This document shows, piece after piece, positions 17,243 through 26,235 of a DNA stretch of 37,244 bases. Both the position numbers and the translations under genes were made by a program. The notes beneath the pieces were generated by a model that saw only the letters and a list, made by a program, of their open reading frames with translations, ran no database searches and was not told the DNA's origin. Source of the DNA: Lentisphaerota bacterium (GTDB lineage Bacteria; Verrucomicrobiota; Kiritimatiellia; PWTM01); NCBI GenBank assembly GCA_016873715.1, contig VGWF01000035.1, positions 1 through 37,244 on the forward strand. The letters run 5' to 3'. Within the stretch, counting starts at the first letter, position 1; each line of letters opens with the position of its first letter.

Positions 17243-17271
17243 ACTATCCGGCCGGGGGCGGCCCGGCGCAA
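17243..17271 (-). promoter_or_regulatory. Putative leaderless promoter of the permease gene
   Basis: On the minus strand TTGCGC (17271-17266) and GATAGT (17248-17243) are 17 bp apart, and the -10 ends 6 bp before the GTG start. This supports GTG over the downstream ATG. Confidence 0.45.
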
Positions 17272-17284
17272 GGCGGGCGTCCGG

Positions 17285-19198
17285 TCAGGGGGTCGCGGGC
17301 TTCGGCGAGGCCGTCTTCGACCGGGCCAGCTTCATCTCGGCGACGCGCAGGTACATGCGGACCGTCTTGTTCCCCGGCTCCATCCGCACCGCCTCGCGGA
17401 AGGCGTCCACCGCCTCCTGCACCCGGCCCATCCGGTCCAGCTGGACGCCCAGCCTTGCCTGGAGAACCGGCCGGTTGGGATGGTCGGCGACGAGCTTCGT
17501 GAGGAGGGTCAACGCCCCCTGCGAATCGCCCTGCATCTCGAGCAGCTGGCTGAGGGTGTTCTCGAAGCCGGGCTCGCGCGGATTGCGGGCAAGGCCGCGC
17601 TCGCACAGCGCGCGCGCCTCCGCGATCTTCGCGGCCTTCCGGGCCGGATCGGTCTCCGCGGCGGCCTCGCGGGCCGCGATCCGGCAGAGCCCCAGGACCG
17701 GTTCCCAGGCGTGCGAGTCCCACGCGAGGGCGCGGCGGTACCAGGCGGAGGATTCCTCCAGGCGTCCCGCATCGAGCGCCGTCTGGCCCGGGAAGGTCGA
17801 CATCGCATAGGCAACGCCGGCACGAAGCGTGGCGACGATCGCCAGCAGCGCGAGCGCCGCCCCCGACCACGCAATCCAGCGGCCGGCGTTCCGCGACGGC
17901 AACCGGTTCGGCAGGTCGCCCGATGCGTGGAAGAGCGCGGCAACGCACCCGAGCAGGAGCAGCAGCGCCATGCTGTTGCCGTAGATGTGGAGGTTGAAGT
18001 CGACCAGGGCCTGGCTCGCGGCCACGACAAGGACGCCGACGGCCCCCGCGGCCAGGACGGCGTTCAGCTCCTTGCGGGCCCCCGCCAGCAGCCGCAGCAG
18101 GCGAACGAGGATCGCCCCGGCCACGATCAGGCCGAGCACGCCGCCGACGATCCCGTACTCCGCCGCGACGTGGAGGTAGTCGTTGTGCGCGTGCACCGCC
18201 GCCACATTGGGGTGGAGGTCGACGTAGCGGCTGTCGAGCAGCCGGAAGGACCCGCCCCCGTGGCCGAACACCGGGGCGGCCTCGACCATGCGGAGGGTGC
18301 CGGTCCAGACCATGATCCGGCCCTGGAGATCCGTCGACGACCGCGCGAGGCGCCCCCAGAGGGCCGGCGCCCTGGCCCAGACCAGGCCCACGGCCACCGC
18401 CGCGATCACGGGGACGGCGAGGAACGCGAACACCGCCTGCCTCGCCCCCCGTCGCCACGCGGTCAGAAGCAGGGTCGTTCCGCAGCCGAGGATGGCGGCC
18501 GCGAACCCGGAGCGGGACTGCGAGAGCGCGAGCGGCCAGGCCATCATGCCGACGGCGTAGACGCCCACCACCTTGAGGGTCCATCCGGACTCCGGCGCCA
18601 GCACCACGGCGAGGCCGAACGCCATCGCCATGGCCAGCAGGTTGGCGAAGTGGTTCGGGCAGTTGTAGGTCCCGCCCATCCGCATCAGGTAGCTCGGGTG
18701 CCGCTCCACGCCGAGCATCATCCGCGACCCCTGGAGGTGCTGCATCACCGCGTAGGCGCCGTCCATCGCCGCCACGATGAGGACGAGCGCGACCAGCCAT
18801 TTCCACCGCCCCCCCCGCCCCGCAAGGCCGGCGATGACCCAGTAGGCCGCCAGGGCGCTGCCCAGCATCAGGAGGCGAAGCATGCCTTCGTACGGCGCGA
18901 TGGCCAGGGGCACGGTCAGCGCCACGTAGACGAGAAAAGCCAGGGCTGGAAGGCTGCCCGGCGGAATCGAAAGGGGGACCTCGGCCCGGAAGACGACAGG
19001 GCGCAGCGCGTAGAGCAGGAAGCCCGCGAAGCTGCACAGCATCAACGGGGCGATGGACCAGAGGCGGACGCCGCCGAAGAGAACGGGGCCGACCAGGGCC
19101 GGAAGGGCCGCCAGGATGAGCGCGATCCACTCATAGGCGGCCGCGCCGCGGGGAGTTCGCCGCCGTCTGACCTGAGACTCGGCGGTGGAGGGAGACAT
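17285..19198 (-). CDS. O-antigen ligase/polymerase-family membrane protein with TPR domain
   Basis: A 637-residue polytopic membrane protein. About ten to twelve hydrophobic segments span residues 20-430. The conserved periplasmic loop (Wzy_C) includes HNDYLHVAAEYGIVGG near residues 330-345, the mark of O-antigen ligases and Wzy-like polymerases. Residues about 480-630 form tetratricopeptide helices (AWYRRAL, RPVLQARLGVQLDRMG, AVDAFREAVRMEPGN), which in such proteins bind partner or assembly factors. Likely it joins or polymerises the polysaccharide of this locus. The ATG at 19198 lies 20 bp after the Wza-like gene; a GTG at 19225 would overlap it. Confidence 0.85.
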   Translation of the reverse strand: MSPSTAESQVRRRRTPRGAAAYEWIALILAALPALVGPVLFGGVRLWSIAPLMLCSFAGFLLYALRPVVFRAEVPLSIPPGSLPALAFLVYVALTVPLAIAPYEGMLRLLMLGSALAAYWVIAGLAGRGGRWKWLVALVLIVAAMDGAYAVMQHLQGSRMMLGVERHPSYLMRMGGTYNCPNHFANLLAMAMAFGLAVVLAPESGWTLKVVGVYAVGMMAWPLALSQSRSGFAAAILGCGTTLLLTAWRRGARQAVFAFLAVPVIAAVAVGLVWARAPALWGRLARSSTDLQGRIMVWTGTLRMVEAAPVFGHGGGSFRLLDSRYVDLHPNVAAVHAHNDYLHVAAEYGIVGGVLGLIVAGAILVRLLRLLAGARKELNAVLAAGAVGVLVVAASQALVDFNLHIYGNSMALLLLLGCVAALFHASGDLPNRLPSRNAGRWIAWSGAALALLAIVATLRAGVAYAMSTFPGQTALDAGRLEESSAWYRRALAWDSHAWEPVLGLCRIAAREAAAETDPARKAAKIAEARALCERGLARNPREPGFENTLSQLLEMQGDSQGALTLLTKLVADHPNRPVLQARLGVQLDRMGRVQEAVDAFREAVRMEPGNKTVRMYLRVAEMKLARSKTASPKPATP

Positions 19199-19218
19199 GG
19201 CGCCAAGTCGGATGCCGG

Positions 19219-19944
19219 CTACCACACCGAACGCTTGACGACGATCTGATCGCCCGACTCGATCTCGATGTCCTTCTCGGGATTCCGCTCGATGTCCTTG
19301 GCGTTCACTCGAACCGTCTTGTCACCCCGCGTCAGGAGAACATCGGTCGAATCCGCGAAGTCGGTGTAGCCGCCGGCGGTCGCGATCGCCTGGAGGATCT
19401 TGACGGATCCGATCAGGGAGAACCGGCCCGGGGCGCGGACTTCGCCACGGACGAAGTAGCTGCGCGTCGGCACCAGGACGTGGACGGTCATATACCGGTA
19501 GATCTTCTTCTCGATGTAGTCCTTCTGGATCCGGTTCTCCAGTTCGGACGCCGTCAGGCCGGCCGCGCGGACCGTGCCGATGAACGGCATCTTGACGTCG
19601 CCGTTCTCGTCCACGAGCGACTCGATCTGCTCGAGCTGGGTGGTTCGGAGATGGACGATCAGCGTGTCGCCGGACCGCAGGCGGTAGGAGGCGCCCCCGG
19701 TCGAAGGCAGCACGGCCGACCCCGCCGCCGGGGCCGCCACCGGCTCGACCTTCGTCTCGACCGGACCCGACGGCGCCGGCCGGGCAGCCGCCTCGGCGAC
19801 CACGTCGCCGTACGGGGCGGACCGGTCCAGCCTCAGCGCCGTTTCCTCGCCGCCGTCCCCGGCGGACGAGCGGAGCATCCGGCATCCGGACGCCGCCAGC
19901 AGCGCCGCAAGGACGCCGACCACCCAAAGCCCGTTCCGTTTCAT
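19219..19944 (-). CDS. Wza-like polysaccharide export lipoprotein
   Basis: A 241-residue outer-membrane lipoprotein. A signal peptide ends in the lipobox AASGC with Cys21. After an Ala/Pro linker, residues about 86-165 form the polysaccharide export domain (YRLRSGDTLIVHL, DENGDVKMPFIGTV), then one SLBB-type repeat (YFVRGEVRAPGRFSL, ILQAIATAGGYTDFAD). It probably forms the export channel that works with the Wzc-like kinase. It is shorter than E. coli Wza (about 380 residues), with one SLBB repeat and no obvious C-terminal amphipathic helix. An alternative ATG lies at 19956; no clear ribosome site favours either. Confidence 0.88.
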   Translation of the reverse strand: MKRNGLWVVGVLAALLAASGCRMLRSSAGDGGEETALRLDRSAPYGDVVAEAAARPAPSGPVETKVEPVAAPAAGSAVLPSTGGASYRLRSGDTLIVHLRTTQLEQIESLVDENGDVKMPFIGTVRAAGLTASELENRIQKDYIEKKIYRYMTVHVLVPTRSYFVRGEVRAPGRFSLIGSVKILQAIATAGGYTDFADSTDVLLTRGDKTVRVNAKDIERNPEKDIEIESGDQIVVKRSVW

Positions 19945-19970
19945 ACGCACATGCATCCCGCGCCGGCGAT

Positions 19971-22097
19971 CTAGGCCGGCTTGACCGTCGTCTCGTCCTT
20001 CGACGGCTCCGCCCGGTAGTAGTAGTTCGAGTAGTACGAGTGATAGTAGTAGTAATAGTCGTCGCGCATGATGTTGATGTTGTTGAGCACGACGCCGACC
20101 AGCTTGCCGCCGACGTTCTCGACCATGCGCTTCGCCCGGAGCGACATCACGCGCGGGTACTTGCGGTACTGCACGACGAGCATGACGCCGTCGACCTCGC
20201 TCGCCAGGATCGAGGCGTCGCTGACGCCCACGACCGGCGGCGAGTCGAAGAAGACGTAGTCGTACCGCGCCTTCAGGTTCTTGATCAGCTCCCGCATGCG
20301 CTGCGTGTTCAGGACGCCGACGGAGGAGCGGGGCAGCTTGCCGCTGGGAAGGAAGTGCAGGTTCGGAACGTTCGGGACGGGCTTGATGGTCTCCTCGATC
20401 GGCACGTCGCGCATCAGCACGTTCGTGAGACCGAACCGGTTCTGCATGCCCATGATCGTGTGCTGGACGGGGCGCCGCAGGTCGGAGTCGACGACCAGGA
20501 CCTTGTCGCCGATCGCCGCGCACACGTAGGCGAGGTTGAAGAGCGTGGTCGACTTGCCCTCGCCGACGCCGCCGCTGGTCATCGCGAACGCGCCGCCGGG
20601 AACGCCCTTGTTGGCGAAGAGGAGGTTCGTCCGAAGGACGCGGTAGGCCTCGGCATAGGGACTGTCCGGCCCGTCCTCGATCATCGGCCGGACCTTCTGC
20701 GGAATCACGCCGATCACCGGCAGGCCAAGGTAGCGCTCGACGTCGTCCACCGTCTTGACCGACGTGTCGAGGTACTCGATGAAGAACGCCAGCGCTATGC
20801 CCAACACCAGGCCGCCGATGAAGCCGCCGAAGATGTAGAGCGGGGTTCGGGGCTCGACGGGGCGATCCAGCGGAGGCGGCTCGGCGGGGTCGATCAGCTC
20901 CACCGGCGTGCTGGGAACCTCCAGCTTGATGGCCTCCTGGCGGACGCGCGCCTCCATGGCCTGCATGACGCTCCGCTCCAGCTCCAGGTCCCGCTCCGCC
21001 TTCGTGAACGGGAGGAACTTCTCGCCCTCGGCCACGATGTCGGCCTCGCGCGCGGCCTTGAGCTCGGCCTCCAGCGCCTCCAACCGGGCCAGGCTCACCT
21101 CGTACTGCGTCCTCATCCCGCGCTTGAGCCCCTGCAGGGCGGAGTCCATCTTCTTCTGCAGTTCGTCGCGGCCGGCCTTCGCGCGGAGCACATCCGGGTG
21201 GTTCTCGCCGTACGTCTCGAGCATGAGCTTCAACTGCACGTCCGTGTCGACGAGCTGCCGGCGGATCGTCATGATCTCCTGATCCTGGACGATGACCGAG
21301 GAGGACTCCATCAGCTCACTGCCGGTCATGTTCTCGAACTGCTCCATCTGGGCCTTGCGATAGAGCATGTCCACGCGCGCCGCAATCCGGTCCGCCTCGA
21401 GCTGCTGCAGGCGGATCTTGTCGACCCGGTACCCGGTCCCCGCGGGACCGCCGGAGCTGAGCATCGAGACGCCGAGCTCCTTCCGGAGCCGCTCGACCTC
21501 CTTCTCCTGCGCGTTCACGCGCTCGCGCTGCTTCTCGACCTCGCCGCGGATCGCGTCGATGCCCCGCTTGAGCTCGCCCCGCTTCACGCTGAGCCGCTGC
21601 TCGCGGTAGACTTCCGCGACTTCGTTGGCGATCTTCGCGGCCTCCTCGGGATTCTCGCGCTTGACGAGGATCGCGATGAGGCTCGTGTCGCGCGACTGGG
21701 CGACGTCGACCGACGAGGAGAGGATCTCGATCGTGTTCTCCTTGCTGAGGGGCGACTTGTTCGCGTTGTACTGCTCGCCCCACAGGCGCGCCAGGTCCAG
21801 GTTGGCGGCAACCGTGTACATGATCGGGCGGGACTTGATGATCTCGAACTGCGTCTTCAGGAAGTACGGGTTCCAGCCGCCCGCGAACTCGCGCTCGAAG
21901 ACGGGGACATCGAGCACGTCCTCGCGCACCAGGATGCGGGCCTGGGCGCGATACTTCGGAGGAAGGCTGTAGGCGTAGAGAACCGTCGTCACGAGGACCA
22001 GCAGCATGACCGCGAGGATGATCTCCTTGCGGGACCGGATGACGCGCCAGTAGTCGAGGAAGTGGAGGCTGGTGTCGGGAGCTTGCTGTTGGTCCAT
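19971..22097 (-). CDS. Wzc-like polysaccharide co-polymerase / BY-tyrosine autokinase
   Basis: A 708-residue inner-membrane kinase that controls chain length and export of capsular-type polysaccharide. Residues about 10-45 hold the Wzz motif and first membrane span, a long coiled-coil periplasmic part follows, and a second span lies near 428-450. The kinase has SGGVGEGKSTT (Walker A), VLVVDSDLRRP (Walker A') and YVFFDSPP (Walker B). The last 30 residues carry a cluster of ten Tyr (681-685, 688-689, 692-694), the autophosphorylation tail. Fused Wzz-kinase architecture as in E. coli Wzc. It lies between the barrel gene and the Wza-like gene. Confidence 0.93.
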   Translation of the reverse strand: MDQQQAPDTSLHFLDYWRVIRSRKEIILAVMLLVLVTTVLYAYSLPPKYRAQARILVREDVLDVPVFEREFAGGWNPYFLKTQFEIIKSRPIMYTVAANLDLARLWGEQYNANKSPLSKENTIEILSSSVDVAQSRDTSLIAILVKRENPEEAAKIANEVAEVYREQRLSVKRGELKRGIDAIRGEVEKQRERVNAQEKEVERLRKELGVSMLSSGGPAGTGYRVDKIRLQQLEADRIAARVDMLYRKAQMEQFENMTGSELMESSSVIVQDQEIMTIRRQLVDTDVQLKLMLETYGENHPDVLRAKAGRDELQKKMDSALQGLKRGMRTQYEVSLARLEALEAELKAAREADIVAEGEKFLPFTKAERDLELERSVMQAMEARVRQEAIKLEVPSTPVELIDPAEPPPLDRPVEPRTPLYIFGGFIGGLVLGIALAFFIEYLDTSVKTVDDVERYLGLPVIGVIPQKVRPMIEDGPDSPYAEAYRVLRTNLLFANKGVPGGAFAMTSGGVGEGKSTTLFNLAYVCAAIGDKVLVVDSDLRRPVQHTIMGMQNRFGLTNVLMRDVPIEETIKPVPNVPNLHFLPSGKLPRSSVGVLNTQRMRELIKNLKARYDYVFFDSPPVVGVSDASILASEVDGVMLVVQYRKYPRVMSLRAKRMVENVGGKLVGVVLNNINIMRDDYYYYYHSYYSNYYYRAEPSKDETTVKPA

Positions 22098-22144
22098 ACG
22101 CGTTGCCTACCGGTTCCTTCCGTGGGCCCGGCCCGGGACGGCAC

Positions 22145-22165
22145 GGCGGGGGACTAGCCCCCGCC
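22145..22165. other. Strong hairpin ahead of the tyrosine-kinase gene
   Basis: GGCGGGGG/CCCCCGCC, an 8-bp stem with loop ACTAG, in the 117-bp gap between the outer-membrane barrel gene and the Wzc-like gene. It lacks a T-run, so it might slow ribosomes or RNases, or partly attenuate transcription. Confidence 0.45.
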
Positions 22166-22214
22166 GGCCACCGTTCCGTCTATGAAGGAGATGACCCGAG
22201 GATCCGGCCATGGC

Positions 22215-23465
22215 CTAGATCCGGATCCTCCAGCCCACGTCGACGCGGTTGCGCTCGGCGCCGGCCCGGCCCGTGAAGTCAGAGTCAAACTGGGAGTAGG
22301 TGTACCCGACGTCCACGTAGTTGTTCTTGTTGACCGCGAAGCTGGCGCGAACGCCGGCCGTGACGGCGCTTTCCGATCCGTCCTCGACGGCGGAAGCGTC
22401 GACCAGGTCGACCGAGCTCTCCGAGTCGTAGTCCGAAATGAAGTACTGCGCGACCAGGCTCAGAGTGATCTTCGCCGTCAGGTCGTGGGCCAGGTTGGCG
22501 GAGAGCGTGGTGCGCTGCTGGTTCGCGAAGGTCGTCACGCCGGACTGGTACATCGAGTAGCTGCCGGTGAGCGTGAGCCGGGTCGTGGGCTTCGGCGCGA
22601 ACGTGACCGCCAACTCGCCGTAGGGCGAGCTGTCGTCCGCCTGGTTGGCCGCATCCATCTCCTTCGCCGAGTAGCCCGCGCGGATCCGCCCCAGCAGGTT
22701 CGGGCTGAAGGTGTTCTCGAGGCCGAGACCGACCGAGAACGTCTGCGCGCTGCGATCGGGGACCTCGGTCACCGTCGAGCCGGAAAAGCCGGGCATGAAG
22801 ACCTCGGTCGTCGCCTCGCCGGCGTGGTCGAACGACATGTCGTCGTAGGTGCCGTCGACGAACACCGTGGCCGACTTGCCGACCTGCAGGCCGAGGGTGA
22901 GGCCGGCGGCGGCGATATCGAAGTCATCGCGCAGGGCGATGAGCTCCTGATCGTACCGCATGATCTGGTACCGGCCCATGCCGTTCAGGCGCAGCTTCGG
23001 GGTCAGCATGACGCTCAACGCCGCCGAGGCGGAGTTGTAGATGTAGCTGTTGTTGGCCTGCCGCAGGGCGCCGTCCGCGTCGATCACGTCGGAGCGCTCG
23101 TAGAGGACGAAGGAGTCCTGCACGGAGAGCGTCAGCTTGCGGCCGAGCCTCTGGCTCCACGTGAGATCCGCCAAGTGCGACCAGTCGCTCTGGCTTCCAT
23201 CGCCGATATCCTCGTACCACGTCAGGGCCGGGCGGTACCGGATGCCGAAGAATCCGGTCTGGTACACCTGGTCCATCAACAGCGAGATCTCTTCCGTGAT
23301 GAAGAAGCTGTCGAGCTTTTCCGTGTCGGCGTACGTGACGTTGTCGTCGTAGCCAAGCCGCAGGCTGTTGTCCACATGGAACGGATTCTCACCCTCCGCC
23401 GCCCACGCGGCGCTGCCGGCGGCCACAACCGCGGCCACGATCACACCCATCATGCTCTTCATCAT
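22215..23465 (-). CDS. Outer-membrane beta-barrel protein of the exopolysaccharide locus
   Basis: A 416-residue protein. Residues 1-22 are a signal peptide. The rest alternates polar and aromatic/hydrophobic residues in short strands, with repeated patterns such as LRLGYDDNVTYAD, YRPALTWYED, KLTLSVQDSF and VDVGYTYSQFDSDF, typical of a large transmembrane barrel; the C terminus ends in Arg-Ile rather than the usual aromatic residue. Similar barrels often accompany Wza/Wzc loci in PVC bacteria and may form the export pore. AAAGGAG lies about 5 bases before the ATG at 23465. Confidence 0.75.
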   Translation of the reverse strand: MMKSMMGVIVAAVVAAGSAAWAAEGENPFHVDNSLRLGYDDNVTYADTEKLDSFFITEEISLLMDQVYQTGFFGIRYRPALTWYEDIGDGSQSDWSHLADLTWSQRLGRKLTLSVQDSFVLYERSDVIDADGALRQANNSYIYNSASAALSVMLTPKLRLNGMGRYQIMRYDQELIALRDDFDIAAAGLTLGLQVGKSATVFVDGTYDDMSFDHAGEATTEVFMPGFSGSTVTEVPDRSAQTFSVGLGLENTFSPNLLGRIRAGYSAKEMDAANQADDSSPYGELAVTFAPKPTTRLTLTGSYSMYQSGVTTFANQQRTTLSANLAHDLTAKITLSLVAQYFISDYDSESSVDLVDASAVEDGSESAVTAGVRASFAVNKNNYVDVGYTYSQFDSDFTGRAGAERNRVDVGWRIRI

Positions 23466-23532
23466 TCGACTCCTTTGTTCCCCAGCGGACGATATCAACC
23501 CCAACCAAACAGGCGGTTCCTCCGGCGGCGGA

Positions 23533-24165
23533 TCAGGTCGGCGTCAGCGGGATCGGCCTGCCCTCGTCCTGCAATTCATTGAGGCTCGACTCGACATCCG
23601 GGAAGGTCAGCCCGTTCAACAGGCCGCTGCCCGAGGAGGACGGGATGAAGACGCTCGACAGCGGGTTGCCCGACGTGCTGCCGGCGGAAATATTCTGCAG
23701 CGCCGCCGAGAGGGGGATCAGGGTCTGGACGCCGCCCTCGACCGTGTCGGTGGGCACGTTGACGCTCTGAAGCGCGTTCATCCAGTTCTGCGGATCGGCC
23801 TTGTCGCCCTGGACCGTTTCTTCCAACCCGAGCGCGCGGACGAGGACGACCGCGAGATCGGCCATCGTCACCTTGGTCGACGGGTCAAGGCTCCATCCCG
23901 GGGTCGGATTCTGCTCCGTCGGCCCCAGGGTGGGGGACGGGAAGATCCCGTTCTGCGACAGGATCATCATGCATTCCATGGCGCTGGGGTTCGGCGGAAG
24001 GAAGGACAGGAGACCCAGTTTCTCCACGAGGAGCAGGGCCAACTGGCCCTGGTTCATCTGGTCGGCCTCCCCGTCATCGCCCTCGGCGGCCACCGTCACG
24101 GTCGGCACTGCGAACATCGCGGCGCACAGCAACGTCATCCCGATCGCGAACACCTTGCGCTTCAT
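23533..24165 (-). CDS. Small secreted protein, SLH-like, first gene of the exopolysaccharide locus
   Basis: A 210-residue secreted protein I cannot name. A signal peptide ends near residue 24. Two segments, MNQGQLALLLVEKLGL and MADLAVVLVRALGLEE, look like the start of S-layer-homology-type repeats; the rest is Pro/Ser/Thr-rich with PTPGWSLDPST and ends without an obvious domain. A GGAAG-type site precedes the ATG. The gene is the first after the promoter at 24243-24271 and precedes the barrel gene by 67 bp. A role at the cell surface is inferred. Confidence 0.55.
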   Translation of the reverse strand: MKRKVFAIGMTLLCAAMFAVPTVTVAAEGDDGEADQMNQGQLALLLVEKLGLLSFLPPNPSAMECMMILSQNGIFPSPTLGPTEQNPTPGWSLDPSTKVTMADLAVVLVRALGLEETVQGDKADPQNWMNALQSVNVPTDTVEGGVQTLIPLSAALQNISAGSTSGNPLSSVFIPSSSGSGLLNGLTFPDVESSLNELQDEGRPIPLTPT

Positions 24166-24242
24166 GGCTGTCTTCCTTTCCTCGTCGTCCGCCTGATGGC
24201 GAATCGCCTGTTCTTCAACTCCCGAAACCATGCCTGATGCGT

Positions 24243-24271
24243 AGTAAAGCCTCATGTCCCGGCGGCGTCAA
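24243..24271 (-). promoter_or_regulatory. Promoter of the exopolysaccharide locus
   Basis: Minus-strand TTGACG (24271-24266, five of six matches) and TTTACT (24248-24243) spaced 17 bp. Start would be near 24236, giving a leader of about 70 bases. An A/T-rich patch (seven A) lies just upstream at 24284-24290. It probably drives the genes down to the O-antigen ligase. Confidence 0.5.
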
Positions 24272-24304
24272 CCTAGAAACTGGAAAAAAATGATGCGCGC
24301 CGAA

Positions 24305-24333
24305 TTGCCTCCGGCGCCCCGTTTCCCTATGGT
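24305..24333 (+). promoter_or_regulatory. Putative leaderless promoter of rnhC
   Basis: TTGCCT at 24305-24310 and TATGGT at 24328-24333, spacing 17 bp. The -10 ends 7 bp before the ATG at 24341. Confidence 0.4.
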
Positions 24334-24340
24334 TCGCAGC

Positions 24341-25366
24341 ATGGAAGCGAAGCGGCGGACGAGTTTTACCTATCCCTTGAGCCCCGGGCAGCGGGAGGCC
24401 CTGGCGGAGGAACTGGCGGACGGCAACTACCGGGCCGTCCAGGTTCCCCACGCATCGCACGCCGCCGAACGGCCGGACTGCCGCATCGTCCTGTACGAAA
24501 GCGGAAAGTGCGTCGTCCAAGGGGCGGGGGCGCAGGACTGGGTGACCTTCGTCCTCGAACCGCGGATCCTCGGCGCCGCCTCGCTCGGCTACGAGAACAC
24601 GCTGGACCCCTCGCGCGTCCAGCCGCACATGGGCATCGACGAGAGCGGCAAGGGCGACTACCTCGGCCCGATGGTGATCGCGGCCGCCTACGTCGACGAG
24701 CGCCTGGCCGCCGAGTTCGCCCGGCTGAACGTGCGCGACAGCAAGCGGATCACGAGCGACCGCGCCGCCCTCACGCTGGCGCGGGACCTCCGCCGCCTCC
24801 TGCACGGACGCCATGTCGTCGTCACCATCGGCCCGCGCGCCTACAACCGGCTCTACGCGAAGATGGGGAGCGTGAACAAGATGCTGGCGTGGGGACACGC
24901 CCGCGCCATCGAGGACCTGCTGGATCTCGTTCCGGACTGCCCGCGCGCCCTCTCCGACCAGTTTGGCCCGGAGCGGCAGATCCGGCAGGCGCTGCTGAGG
25001 AACGGGCGGGACATCCGCCTGGAGCAGCGGCCGAAGGCGGAGTCCGACCCGGCCGTCGCCGCCGCCTCCATCCTCGCGCGCGGCGCGTTCCTCGACGCCC
25101 TTCACGCCCTGGGCGAGCGCTTCGGCGTCACCGCGCCGAAGGGCGCCTCGCCGGCGGTGGAGGCCGCCGCCGCGGATCTCGTCGGACGGCACGGCCCCGC
25201 CGCCCTCGTCGACGCGGCGAAATGCCACTTCCAGACGACCGACCGCGTCCTCGCCGCCGCCGGGCACTCGCGCGCGGACCTCGGCGAACTCGGACGCGCG
25301 GTGTCGAAGGTCAAGTCCGGCGAATGGCGCGGCCGCCGCGCCCCCACGAAGAAGGAACCGGCATGA
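24341..25366 (+). CDS. rnhC: Ribonuclease HIII
   Basis: A 341-residue enzyme that cleaves the RNA strand of RNA-DNA hybrids. Residues about 20-75 form the N-terminal TBP-like hybrid-binding domain typical of HIII. GIDESGKGDYLGP gives the first catalytic Asp100 and Glu101; NVRDSKRI holds the next Asp, and the region to the C-terminal AKCHFQTTDRVL completes the fold. RNase HIII is found mainly in Firmicutes and Chlamydiae/PVC bacteria. The ATG at 24341 fits the leaderless promoter; a GTG-like earlier start at 24329 is less likely. Its last bases overlap the next ATG (ATGA). Confidence 0.92.
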   Translation: MEAKRRTSFTYPLSPGQREALAEELADGNYRAVQVPHASHAAERPDCRIVLYESGKCVVQGAGAQDWVTFVLEPRILGAASLGYENTLDPSRVQPHMGIDESGKGDYLGPMVIAAAYVDERLAAEFARLNVRDSKRITSDRAALTLARDLRRLLHGRHVVVTIGPRAYNRLYAKMGSVNKMLAWGHARAIEDLLDLVPDCPRALSDQFGPERQIRQALLRNGRDIRLEQRPKAESDPAVAAASILARGAFLDALHALGERFGVTAPKGASPAVEAAAADLVGRHGPAALVDAAKCHFQTTDRVLAAAGHSRADLGELGRAVSKVKSGEWRGRRAPTKKEPA

Positions 25367-26235
25367 AACTCGTCCGCTACGGCGCCCCGGGGCGCGAACA
25401 GCCCGGCGTGTGGATCGACAACGCCCTCGGCCCGGACCGGGCGGGCATCCTCGACGTCAACGGCATGGCGTTCGACATCCGCGACTACGACCGGCATTTC
25501 TTCGCCCACGGCGGACTCGACCGCCTCGAGGCGCTGCTGCGAGAACCCGGGCGCAAGATCGTCCCCGCCGGGGGCGTCCGCCTCGGCCCGCCGGTCGCCC
25601 GCCCCGGCAAGATCCTCTGCCTCGGGAAGAACTACGCCGAGCACGCGAAGGAGTTCGGCGGCCCGGTTCCGACCGTGCCCGTCGTGTTCTCCAAGGCCGG
25701 CACCTCGCTCAGCGGCCCCTTCGATCCGATCGTGCTTCCGGCGCGCGCGGGACGCGTCGACGGCGAGGCCGAACTGGCCCTCGTGATCGGCCGCACCGCG
25801 AAGCACCTCCGGCCGGAGACCGCGATGGGCTGCATCGCCGGCTACTGCGTCCTCAACGACGTCACCGACCGCGACGCCCAGAAGGCCGGCCTGCAGTGGT
25901 TCTTCGGGAAGAGCTTCGACACGTTCTGCCCCCTCGGCCCGTTCCTCGTCACCGCCGGCGACGTCGCCGACCCGCACGCGCTGCGCGTGACCGCCAGCCT
26001 GAACGGACAGGTCCTCCAGAACGGCACCACGGCGGACATGATCTTCCGCATCCCCGACATCCTCGTCCACATCACCTCCGCCGTCACCCTCGAGCCGGGC
26101 GACGTCATCGCCACCGGCACGCCGTCGGGCATCGGCTCGGCCCGCACGCCGCCGCTCCTGCTGAAGCCCGGCGACGTCCTCGAGACCGGCGTCGAAGGGC
26201 TCGGCCTGCAACGCGCGGACGTGGCGCATGAGTGA
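25363..26235 (+). CDS. Fumarylacetoacetate hydrolase family protein
   Basis: A 290-residue hydrolase or isomerase of the FAH superfamily, acting on C-C bonds of 2-oxo- or acylpyruvate-type acids. GKILCLGKNYAEHAKE is the start of the catalytic domain; Glu135 and Glu137 in GEAEL and Asp166 in LNDVTD are the three metal ligands; the C-terminal TGTPSGIGSARTPP is also typical. The N-terminal 75 residues are a common lid-like domain. The start overlaps the rnhC stop (ATGA) and its end overlaps hemW by 8 bases, so the three are coupled. Exact substrate unknown. Confidence 0.88.
   Translation: MKLVRYGAPGREQPGVWIDNALGPDRAGILDVNGMAFDIRDYDRHFFAHGGLDRLEALLREPGRKIVPAGGVRLGPPVARPGKILCLGKNYAEHAKEFGGPVPTVPVVFSKAGTSLSGPFDPIVLPARAGRVDGEAELALVIGRTAKHLRPETAMGCIAGYCVLNDVTDRDAQKAGLQWFFGKSFDTFCPLGPFLVTAGDVADPHALRVTASLNGQVLQNGTTADMIFRIPDILVHITSAVTLEPGDVIATGTPSGIGSARTPPLLLKPGDVLETGVEGLGLQRADVAHE

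Noticed and set aside
16298-19249. A 983-codon open frame opposite the permease and O-antigen ligase genes
   Set aside because: Low-complexity Arg/Glu/His-rich translation; both opposite-strand genes have clear families.
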